5,788 bases of DNA, taken from NCBI GenBank assembly GCA_029287555.1, contig JARFQX010000862.1, forward strand, positions 1-5,788, written 5' to 3'. Position 1 is the first letter of the stretch, and the number at the start of each line of letters is the position of its first letter. The notes under the pieces were generated by a model, which worked only from the letters and a program-made list of their open reading frames with translations, had not been told where the DNA came from and did not search any database. This document shows, piece after piece, positions 1 through 5,351 of this stretch. Source of the DNA: Rubripirellula sp. (GTDB lineage: Bacteria; Planctomycetota; Planctomycetia; Pirellulales; Pirellulaceae). The position numbers and the translations under genes were made by a program.

Positions 1-885
1 GACCGGCACTGGCGCAATATCAAGTTCTGCTTGACGTGCGAACGCAAGGAACTGATTGATTCTTGCGGTGACGCGATCACATTCCTCCAAGACCGCTTCC
101 GCCTGTACCTGCTGACCGTCACTCGGCAGACCTGCCTCAACCAGTCGCTGCGTCCAGCCGCGGATCAGCCCGAGCGGGTTGCGAGTCTCATGTGCCAAAC
201 CCGCTGCCGCTTGCCCCAGTTCGCGAAGATGTCTTGTTTCGGCTCTTAACAGTCGCGTCGTTCCTTCGACCTGCGCAAGTCGTACGGTGAACTGCCAAAC
301 CGCCCCCGCGGCAAGGAGGAGTAACGTGCCCATCACGAAGATCAGAATGCGGTTTCTCGCCTCGCGATGAACTTGCGAGATCGTCGCTTGACGATCCAGA
401 ACGACAATTGACTTGAAGGAATTTTTGTCGGCCTGTTCAGCTAGCTCTGGAAGCCTCGCATGCATCATCGGGGGATTGCTACGGACGGTGAAGCCGCTGA
501 CGACTTGAAGCATGTCATCGCGTAGGTGTGAGCCATCGGGCAACGAGAAATCGACTTTCTCTCGGTCTCCTGATGAATAGACGTCGTCGACATCATCATT
601 CACCACGAGCGCAATGGCGATGACATTCTTCGACTTGGCAAGCACCTCCAATGTTTCCGGCAATTGCTGCCGGACGAATGGCGAAAACCAGCGGTGTGAC
701 TGAAGCCCGCTGACCACGGCACTCGAAAGCGCTTCGGCTTGGGAAGCGAGCGAACCGTGAATCAGCTCGCGTTGATGAACGTACTCGGTACGCTGCCATG
801 CGGCAAACATCACCCACAGTACAAGAATGAATAACAGCCCAACGACCCGAGCCTTCGGATTGCGTTTGAAGCTCAGTTCCTGCAT
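1..885 (-). CDS. Sensor histidine kinase, N-terminal part (cut by the left window edge)
   Basis: The 295 visible codons encode an inner-membrane two-component sensor. A first transmembrane segment lies at about residues 13-30 (VVGLLFILVLWVMFAAW). It is followed by a periplasmic sensor region of about 145 residues with no recognisable metal-ligand cluster, then a second transmembrane segment at about 179-197 (ILIFVMGTLLLLAAGAVW). The HisKA dimerisation domain follows, with the H-box GLAHETRNPLGLIRG. His232 is the expected phosphorylated residue, and the H-E-x-R-N-P form is typical of NtrB/ZraS/AtoS-like kinases. The second HisKA helix ends with NQFLAFAR. The ATPase domain and any response regulator lie beyond position 1. 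The ATG at 885 has only a partial Shine-Dalgarno (AGG, 6-base spacing). An in-frame ATG at 939 would add 18 residues and has a comparable partial site, so the start is uncertain. The gene follows the DUF2202 gene closely on the same strand, suggesting one transcript. The ligand is not identifiable. Confidence 0.9.
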   Translation of the reverse strand, partial: MQELSFKRNPKARVVGLLFILVLWVMFAAWQRTEYVHQRELIHGSLASQAEALSSAVVSGLQSHRWFSPFVRQQLPETLEVLAKSKNVIAIALVVNDDVDDVYSSGDREKVDFSLPDGSHLRDDMLQVVSGFTVRSNPPMMHARLPELAEQADKNSFKSIVVLDRQATISQVHREARNRILIFVMGTLLLLAAGAVWQFTVRLAQVEGTTRLLRAETRHLRELGQAAAGLAHETRNPLGLIRGWTQRLVEAGLPSDGQQVQAEAVLEECDRVTARINQFLAFARQAELDIAPVPV

Positions 886-954
886 CGTGTGCCTGACTCG
901 CGGTTGCTCATAGGTAGACCATGCTGCCGGATGCCCCATTCGACTGTTCCGACC

Positions 955-1896
955 TTACCTTCCCCGTCCCTGTCCGCCCCCTCGGCCGCCTCGCCGTCCA
1001 GCACTGCCTTGGCCATTTCGATTTTGGGCGCCAAAGCCGTACCCGCCTTGCCCCTGAAAACGCGGACCAAATCCTTGCCCGATCCCAGGATGATTCGATG
1101 TCTGCCGACCAAACTGCTGGCCCCGTCCGCGCCCCGACGCGCGTCCGCTTCCCGACGCGTTGGCGATTTGGTCGAAATCCGATTGACTCAGGAATTCAGC
1201 ATTGTAACTCGCGCCCTGCCTGGCGATCTGCGAGGCGAACGCTCTCAAATGGTTTTGCGAGCCCTGCATCAAGTGTTCCAGCACTCGCCGGGCCTGCGGA
1301 TCGGTCGTTTGCGTCAACATTCGCCTCAGATCAGAGATGTCCATCTCTTCGATTTTAGCGCCCACCATCAGGGCATCCAGCTGACTACGGGTCCCACTTG
1401 CGACGAGTGTTTCGTAGAGCTGCTGGTATTCAGGGAAGGTGAATACACCGGGAGTGTCGTTCAGGTTCGAGGGTCCCGCGTTTCCGGCTCGAGCCAACTG
1501 CTCAATGGAGCGCATGTGCTGACTCTCTGCGCGGGCGATGTTCCGAAAAATTGGCAGTTTGGAGGAACTTGCCAAGCGTGTGTAGACGTCACGAGCCAGC
1601 TTTTCTTCTTCCCGCAATCGCAACAAATCGGGGCTTTCCGAGCTGGTTGAAGGCAGACGGGAAGACTGTACATCCTGATTCCCACGCTGGGTGATCGCGC
1701 CCTGGTTTCCTTGCTTGGAATCAAAGGCCGGACCTCGATGGCCAGCACGCGTTTGCACCGCAGCGCCACGTGGTCCACGGCCTTGGCCGCCGCCACCTCG
1801 CCCCGGCTGCGCCGACGCGTCGGTCACGACCATCGCCAACCCCAGTGTGACGCCGAAGCCAATGGCCAGCCGTTTCGTATCGTTTAGTCGTTTCAT
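955..1896 (-). CDS. Secreted DUF2202 ferritin-like protein with Gly/Arg-rich tails
   Basis: The product is 313 residues. A signal peptide spans residues 1-29 (basic start MKRLNDTKR, hydrophobic IGFGVTLGLAMVV, cleavage after DASA). The ORF runs upstream to an ATG at 1938, but the ATG at 1896 is preferred: it has a strong Shine-Dalgarno (AAGGGGA, 6-base spacing) and starts the signal peptide properly. Residues about 88-230 match DUF2202, a four-helix ferritin-like domain, with the blocks LRLREEEKLARDVY, LPIFRNIARAESQHM, GVFTFPEYQQLYETL, GAKIEEMDISDL and GSQNHLRAF. Likely metal-ligand carboxylates and histidines are Glu96-98, Glu124/His127, Glu183/184 and His216. This ligand set is inferred from the ferritin fold, and the family's biochemical role is not established. 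Residues 30-60 and about 248-313 are low-complexity, rich in Gly, Arg and Gln, with GGGQGRG-type motifs at both ends. The gene is first in a probable operon with the downstream sensor kinase. Confidence 0.88.
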   Translation of the reverse strand: MKRLNDTKRLAIGFGVTLGLAMVVTDASAQPGRGGGGQGRGPRGAAVQTRAGHRGPAFDSKQGNQGAITQRGNQDVQSSRLPSTSSESPDLLRLREEEKLARDVYTRLASSSKLPIFRNIARAESQHMRSIEQLARAGNAGPSNLNDTPGVFTFPEYQQLYETLVASGTRSQLDALMVGAKIEEMDISDLRRMLTQTTDPQARRVLEHLMQGSQNHLRAFASQIARQGASYNAEFLSQSDFDQIANASGSGRASGRGRGQQFGRQTSNHPGIGQGFGPRFQGQGGYGFGAQNRNGQGSAGRRGGRGGGQGRGR

Positions 1897-1901
1897 TTTG
1901 T

Positions 1902-1908
1902 TCCCCTT
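1902..1908 (-). promoter_or_regulatory. Shine-Dalgarno deciding the DUF2202 start
   Basis: On the minus strand the sequence AAGGGGA lies 6 bases before the ATG at 1896 (counted from its last G). This supports translation from 1896, where the signal peptide begins, rather than from the in-frame ATG at 1938. Confidence 0.75.
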
Positions 1909-1912
1909 CGTG

Positions 1913-1942
1913 TTGAGTGAGCGGATGGTTGGACTCACTCAA
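1913..1942 (-). promoter_or_regulatory. Perfect 9-bp inverted repeat in the DUF2202 leader (operator or hairpin)
   Basis: TTGAGTGAG at 1913-1921 is the exact reverse complement of CTCACTCAA at 1934-1942, with a 12-base spacer. It sits 17-46 bases upstream of the DUF2202 start codon, just beyond the ribosome binding site. It could be an operator for a dimeric regulator or an mRNA hairpin in the 5' leader. No T-run follows, so a terminator is unlikely. No regulator family can be assigned from the sequence. Confidence 0.4.
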
Positions 1943-2170
1943 GTTCCGCAAACAAGATGCCGCGTCGCGTTCGTCGGCTGCTAATCGCGCCGAACAGTCT
2001 CCCCAACGAGCAATTCAGAGGAATGACGGTGTGTCTTGGCTTGAATTTTGGGTGCAGGCGGGGTGGGTCCCTGCAATTCGTGCGCGGCAAGCCGTAAACA
2101 GCGCTGCAAATATTGCGCACTGCAATGCCGTGGCTTATCTGCTCGGTGAACCCGAAGCGGAAGTAAACCG

Positions 2171-2310
2171 GGGTCGATGTGAGGAAAGGTAAAGGGAAAC
2201 GCGTCCCATCGGCGGCGCAATCGCAGCCTCTCCATGAGATTCTCCGTGCCGACGCACGAGCGGCATGGCGATTGCGTTATCGATCGACATCAGCCCATCA
2301 ACATCGACCC
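2171..2310 (+). promoter_or_regulatory. Nested inverted repeats, possible structured leader
   Basis: GGGTCGATGT (2171-2180) pairs perfectly with ACATCGACCC (2301-2310). Inside this, CGCAATCGC (2216-2224) pairs perfectly with GCGATTGCG (2268-2276), and within that TGCCG and CGGCA can form a 5-bp inner stem. The element ends 43 bases before the start codon of the Cys/His-rich gene, so it could fold as a structured 5' leader of about 140 nucleotides. It matches no riboswitch I recognise. Stems this long could arise by chance in this much sequence, hence the low confidence. Confidence 0.25.
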
Positions 2311-2341
2311 GCATCGACTCGGTATTTCGGGTCGACCAATC

Positions 2342-2347
2342 AAGGAG
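2342..2347 (+). promoter_or_regulatory. Shine-Dalgarno deciding the start of the Cys/His-rich gene
   Basis: AAGGAG lies 6 bases before the ATG at 2354, a near-ideal site. It selects 2354, which begins the signal peptide, over the upstream in-frame ATG at 2234. Confidence 0.85.
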
Positions 2348-2353
2348 ATTGAC

Positions 2354-3298
2354 ATGAAGAAGCTCGCTACTATCGCAATCACGCTCGCCTGTGTCGCGGT
2401 CTTGGGAACCGCATTGCAAGGCTTTGCATCTGATGAACAGCCTTCGTCGGGCGACCCCGCTTCGAGCAAAGCATCCGAGGTATCGACCAAGCCTTGTTGC
2501 CAGGCGAAATCGGCCGAGGCAAGCAGTGATCCTGTAGCAGCCGGCAAGACTGGGTGCTGCGATTCGAGACAGGGGTGCTGCGATTCGAGACAGGGGTACT
2601 GCGATTCGGGCCAAGCGAACGACGGCGTGCTGGCGAAGAAGGAGTCCTGCAGCGGAGCCGCGTGCCAGGCATCCAAGACGAAAGAGCCGGCCGCTGCGAA
2701 ATGTGGATTCTGCAAGGATGAAGCTTGCGAAGAGGAATGCAGCAGTTGCGCTGAGGCGAAACATGCTTCGGCCGTTTCGGACGATCGCTTCAACGTCGCG
2801 CATGGTCCCGGCAAAGGAATGGGACGCGGTCGGGCAATGGGCCCTGGCAAAGGAATGGGGCACGGTCGGGCAATGGGGCACGGGCACGCTGGCGACTCTC
2901 AGCACGACAAGGATCACGAAGACTTCTTCTTCCTGATCGAGCATCGTGAATCCATCCGCCGCACGGTGAAGGAGCTCCCCAATGGAATCGAGGCGTTGAC
3001 CGAATCGGATGTCCCAGAGGTTGCAGAGATGATTCAGGTGCATGTCGAAGCAATGTATGACCGCGTGGAAAACACGAAGCCGATCCGCATGCGTGATCCT
3101 ATCTTTCGAGAGATTTTTGCGAATGCCGACAAGATCAAGATGGAGATTGAGCACACTGAACATGGAGTCCGCGTGACCGAGACTTCGACCGACCCATATG
3201 TTGTTAAGTTGCTGCAGGAGCACGCGAAAGTGGTCTCGCTGTGGATCGAAAACGGCTACGCAGAATTGCCGAAAAACCATCCCGCGCCCAAGAGATAG
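2354..3298 (+). CDS. Secreted Cys/His-rich putative metal-binding protein with conserved C-terminal domain
   Basis: The product is 314 residues. A signal peptide covers about residues 1-25 (MKKLATIAITLACVAVLGTA, cleavage near LQGFAS). The mature protein then has three parts. Residues 40-137 are Cys-rich, with 14 cysteines: CC pairs at 48-49, 68-69 and 75-76, and a dense cluster at 117-132 (CGFC, then C125, C129 and C132, giving two CxxC units). Residues 150-190 are rich in Gly, His and Met, with two 12-residue repeats beginning GPGKGMG and a GHGHAG end. Residues about 190-310 form a mostly helical domain with the motifs HRESIRRTVKELPNGIEALTES, PIRMRDPIF, ADKIK and STDPYVVKLLQEHAKVV, ending KNHP. 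From memory, similar C-terminal domains recur in uncharacterised secreted bacterial proteins; I know of no assigned function. Cys, His and Met richness in an exported protein suggests binding of a soft metal such as copper, but this is inference. The gene is divergent from the DUF2202/kinase unit. Confidence 0.85.
   Translation: MKKLATIAITLACVAVLGTALQGFASDEQPSSGDPASSKASEVSTKPCCQAKSAEASSDPVAAGKTGCCDSRQGCCDSRQGYCDSGQANDGVLAKKESCSGAACQASKTKEPAAAKCGFCKDEACEEECSSCAEAKHASAVSDDRFNVAHGPGKGMGRGRAMGPGKGMGHGRAMGHGHAGDSQHDKDHEDFFFLIEHRESIRRTVKELPNGIEALTESDVPEVAEMIQVHVEAMYDRVENTKPIRMRDPIFREIFANADKIKMEIEHTEHGVRVTETSTDPYVVKLLQEHAKVVSLWIENGYAELPKNHPAPKR
2552..2614 (+). repeat. Three 21-bp in-frame tandem repeats encoding a Cys motif
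   Basis: Three head-to-tail 21-bp units encode GCCDSRQ, GCCDSRQ and GYCDSGQ. The first two units are identical over most of their length; the third has diverged (TGC to TAC, loss of Arg). The near-identity at DNA level indicates recent duplication by slippage, which raises the cysteine count of the host protein. Confidence 0.9.
2804..2875 (+). repeat. Two 36-bp in-frame tandem repeats, Gly/Met/His-rich
   Basis: Two adjacent 36-bp units encode GPGKGMGRGRAM and GPGKGMGHGRAM, followed by a partial GHGHAG. They differ at few bases, including the change of Arg to His. They sit between the Cys-rich part and the conserved C-terminal domain of the secreted protein and look like a flexible, possibly metal-binding linker. 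Confidence 0.88.
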
Positions 3299-3469
3299 GC
3301 GGCAAACGCGGCGAACCAATCGGCCAAAGCGGGACGCCAGAAGGCACACGCTTGTGCCTTCTCGGCGGCTCGAGTAAGACGGATAATCCCTTGGCCGAGG
3401 CTGAACAAGGGAAAAGCTACGTGCGGGTGCGATACGCGAGGCAGTTCGCGTGCGTGGTCAGACTTTGGT
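3299..3469. other. Non-coding spacer with three successive hairpins
   Basis: No credible gene is seen. Besides the hairpin at 3335-3367 there are a 7-bp stem, TCCCTTG (3387-3393) with CAAGGGA (3406-3412), and a 6-bp stem, ACGCGA (3434-3439) with TCGCGT (3446-3451). The region lies between the stop codons of two convergent genes, the Cys/His-rich gene and the transporter relic. The open frames crossing it on either strand show no domain or composition suggesting protein. Confidence 0.5.
3335..3367. terminator. Strong hairpin after the Cys/His-rich gene, terminator-like without a T-run
   Basis: AGAAGGCACA (3339-3348) and TGTGCCTTCT (3353-3362) form a perfect 10-bp stem with a 4-base loop. The stem extends by 4 more pairs (CGCC with GGCG) across one bulged C. 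It starts 36 bases after the stop codon at 3298. No T-run follows on either strand, so it is not a textbook intrinsic terminator. It may end transcription bidirectionally or protect the 3' end of the transcript. Confidence 0.5.
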
Positions 3470-3744
3470 TCATCCCAGCGTCTTTCGGAACCGCGTAACA
3501 CTAGCGGCCATGATGACGATGCAGCAGACCGATAGACCGACGATGTGAGGAAATAGATCAATCGTGTCGGCGCCCCGCAAAACGATACCGTGCAGAATTT
3601 CGATGAAATAGGTCGGGCGCTTTCCAAGTCGGGGTTGTAGAGTAATCGCGTGCGAACATCGATCGGCCGTTCCGTTTCGCCAGCTTCATCGCGGTCCGGG
3701 GCGACGTGAATCGCTTCGCCGAATGCCGTGTGCTCGTGAATCGG
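3470..3744 (-). pseudogene. Remnant of an ABC-2 type transporter permease with internal deletion
   Basis: On the minus strand, the frame ending in TGA at 3472-3470 reads PTYFIEILHGIVLRGADTID, then a hydrophobic helix LFPHIVGLSVCCIVIMAASV, then RFRKTLG and stop. This matches the conserved C-terminus of ABC-2 permeases: a YFIEI..GI.L.G motif, the last transmembrane helix, and a terminal RF.K.L. Upstream, in a different frame (about 3744-3613), lies PIDVRTRLLYNPDLESA, the YNP motif that normally ends the large periplasmic loop of the same family. In an intact permease of roughly 370-400 residues, about 150 residues with several helices separate these motifs. Here they nearly touch, at about 3613-3622, with a frame change. 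The N-terminal frame is also closed upstream by TAA at 3747-3745, with no start codon. I infer a decayed gene with an internal deletion; the missing middle could not be found nearby. Confidence 0.7.
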
Positions 3745-3876
3745 TTAGACTCGTGCGAACGAAGATTCGATTGTGCTTGTCGTTTCCAGTTCCCGGTCGG
3801 AGACTTGGGCTACTTTGGAATCGAACGGATCGGATCGTGCTAGCCATTCAAATCAGAACATGCGGGAAACCCTTTC
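3745..3876. other. Upstream region of the sulfatase gene
   Basis: The sulfatase promoter should lie here or within the adjacent permease remnant, but no convincing -35/-10 pair is visible. The minus-strand reading continues open for some 35 codons upstream of the TAA, before a TGA near 3855. It may be more of the decayed permease, but has no motif I recognise. A six-codon ORF at 3860-3880 (ATG to TGA) overlaps the sulfatase GTG. Confidence 0.4.
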
Positions 3877-5283
3877 GTGATTGAATCCATCCGTGCGGCA
3901 ACGTGGTTATTTGCCTTCTTCGGTACTTGCTTCTTACTGCCCCCGTCCAGCGATGCCCAGAGCGATCGTGCCGGCGGGGCGCGACCCAATATTGTCTTTC
4001 TTTTTGCCGATGACCAACCGGCCAACTGCACGGGTTACTCGGGTAACCGGGCAATCAAGACGCCGCATTTGGATGGCCTCGCGAGTCGCGGGACCGTCTT
4101 CACCAACGCGTTTGTCACGACCGCAATCTGCTGCTCCAATCGCGCCTGCTTGTTGACCGGGCAACCGATGCGACGACACGGGATTACCGAATTCCGCACG
4201 CCACTTTCCAAGGAGGCCTTTGCTCGGACTTATCCAGCAATCCTACGTCGTGCGGGTTACCGAACGGGCTACCTCGGAAAGTATGCAATTGGAAATCCTC
4301 GGATGCATCCGCCGGAGCTCGCGCTTCCGGAATCGGAGTTTGATTTCTGGTACGGGTTTCCACAAAGCATCTCGTTCAAGCAAACGATCGATGGCGAGAC
4401 GCGGTTCCTGACGGAGGTCATGACAGAGAAAGCCGTCGAGTTTCTTGAGGCATCGGGGAACGAGCCTTTCTGTTTGACGGTCGCATTCAAGGAACCACAC
4501 GGACCTTTCAATTACTTTGACCCCAAAGTCCCTGACCCGTACCGGAATGTCGAGCTTCCGGCATCGCAAACTTTCACGAGCAAAGACTACGATCTCCAGC
4601 CGGGCTTCATCAAGCGATCACTCAATGGATCGCGTAGCCAGCGTCTGCTTGAGGACCCCGAGTCTTACCAAAACGAACTGAGAACGTTCTACCGCACCGT
4701 CACGCGTGCGGACCAGGCTGTCGGCGAAATCCTGGCCGCCTTGCAACGGTTGAAGCTGGATGACAACACCGTCGTGATCTATTCATCGGATCACGGTAGT
4801 CTCTTGGGTGATCATGGACTGACGGGAAAATGGTTGATGTACGAAAACAGCATTCGAGTTCCGCTGATCATCTATGACCCTCGCCCCAATCAAGCACGGG
4901 CCGCGAAGAGAGACGAGCTGGTGCTCAGTTTGGACATACCCGCGACCATCGTTTCGCTTGCCGGGCTGCGCGTCCCCGCCTCGATGGATGGTAAGGACTT
5001 GATGCCACTGGTCCGAGGCGAGGAACTACCGTGGCGATCACACTTCTACTACGAGCACACCTACACGCCGGAGAGAGAATCCAACCGGCCGCCGATTCCG
5101 CGAACCGAAGGGATTCGAGGTGATCGCTGGAAATACGTCCGGTTTCCGGATCAAGAACCAATCTACGAGCAACTCTTCGACCTTCATAACGATCCACTCG
5201 AGCGTGAGAATCTGATCGATGCAGCCGAACACCGGCGAATCGCCGATGAGCTGCGTGCCCTTTGCGATTCAAAGCCGCTGTAG
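3877..5283 (+). CDS. Secreted S1-family sulfatase with variant active-site motif
   Basis: The product is 468 residues, normal for the family, starting at GTG. GGGA lies 9 bases upstream, and no in-frame ATG occurs before residue 98. A signal peptide spans about residues 1-27 (cleavage after SSDA). Type I sulfatases hydrolyse sulfate esters using a formylglycine made from Cys or Ser. The fold is clear: PNIVFLFADDQ (metal ligands Asp45, Asp46), the catalytic segment C85-C-S-N-R89 followed by ACLLTGQ, Lys135, His208 (EPHGP), SSDHG (Asp305, His306), Lys318 (TGKWLMYENSIRVPL), and the C-terminal LFDLHNDPLERENL. Two departures stand out. The usual C-x-P-S-R reads C-C-S-N-R, and the usual G-K-W-H reads GKYA, so the His partner of the catalytic Lys is Ala137. 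These may mark a subfamily rather than loss of activity. The substrate, probably an algal or other sulfated polysaccharide by analogy with planctomycete sulfatases, cannot be read from the sequence. Confidence 0.93.
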   Translation: MIESIRAATWLFAFFGTCFLLPPSSDAQSDRAGGARPNIVFLFADDQPANCTGYSGNRAIKTPHLDGLASRGTVFTNAFVTTAICCSNRACLLTGQPMRRHGITEFRTPLSKEAFARTYPAILRRAGYRTGYLGKYAIGNPRMHPPELALPESEFDFWYGFPQSISFKQTIDGETRFLTEVMTEKAVEFLEASGNEPFCLTVAFKEPHGPFNYFDPKVPDPYRNVELPASQTFTSKDYDLQPGFIKRSLNGSRSQRLLEDPESYQNELRTFYRTVTRADQAVGEILAALQRLKLDDNTVVIYSSDHGSLLGDHGLTGKWLMYENSIRVPLIIYDPRPNQARAAKRDELVLSLDIPATIVSLAGLRVPASMDGKDLMPLVRGEELPWRSHFYYEHTYTPERESNRPPIPRTEGIRGDRWKYVRFPDQEPIYEQLFDLHNDPLERENLIDAAEHRRIADELRALCDSKPL

Positions 5284-5337
5284 GTTTTGCGTTGGTGATC
5301 GAGCTCGTCGCACGATCAGAAAGCGACTGACGATTAT

Positions 5338-5343
5338 GGAGAG
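5338..5343 (+). promoter_or_regulatory. Shine-Dalgarno of the TspO-like gene
   Basis: GGAGAG lies 8 bases before the ATG at 5352. An in-frame TGA at 5328-5330 closes the frame just upstream, so no longer N-terminus is possible. Confidence 0.75.
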
Positions 5344-5351
5344 AGTCAATC

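Larger units (their letters stand above)
1943..2353. other. Divergent intergenic region
   Basis: About 410 bases between the minus-strand DUF2202/kinase unit and the plus-strand Cys/His-rich gene. I find no convincing gene here. An in-frame upstream ATG at 2234 would add 40 residues to the plus-strand protein, but that extension is not signal-like and a better start exists at 2354. Promoters for both directions must lie here, or in the leaders, but no clear -35/-10 pair or sigma-54 -24/-12 element could be picked out on either strand. Nested inverted repeats occur at 2171-2310. Confidence 0.6.

Noticed and set aside
889..1650. Plus-strand ORF (253 codons) opposite the DUF2202 gene
   Set aside because: It is a shadow of the DUF2202 coding sequence, which has clear family motifs. 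The plus-strand translation has no recognisable domain.
2071..2090. Possible sigma-54 promoter on the minus strand (CGCACGAATTGCA)
   Set aside because: The spacing between the -24-like and -12-like parts is about two bases too short, and the invariant GG is absent.
2234..2353. N-terminal extension of the Cys/His-rich protein from the ATG at 2234
   Set aside because: The extra 40 residues would bury the signal peptide, and a near-perfect AAGGAG precedes the ATG at 2354.
2135..3349. Long minus-strand ORF (404 codons) opposite the Cys/His-rich gene
   Set aside because: It is antisense to a gene with a signal peptide, strong ribosome binding site and protein-level repeats. Its translation is low-complexity and Arg/Leu-rich, with no domain.
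3256..3627. Minus-strand ORF of 123 codons across the spacer
   Set aside because: It overlaps the end of the Cys/His-rich gene and reads the permease remnant in the wrong frame. The permease motifs appear in other frames of the same strand.
5296..5318. Inverted repeat TGATCG/CGATCA between the sulfatase and TspO-like genes as a terminator
   Set aside because: The arms are only 6 bp with an 11-base spacer and no T-run follows, so it is weak and probably chance.
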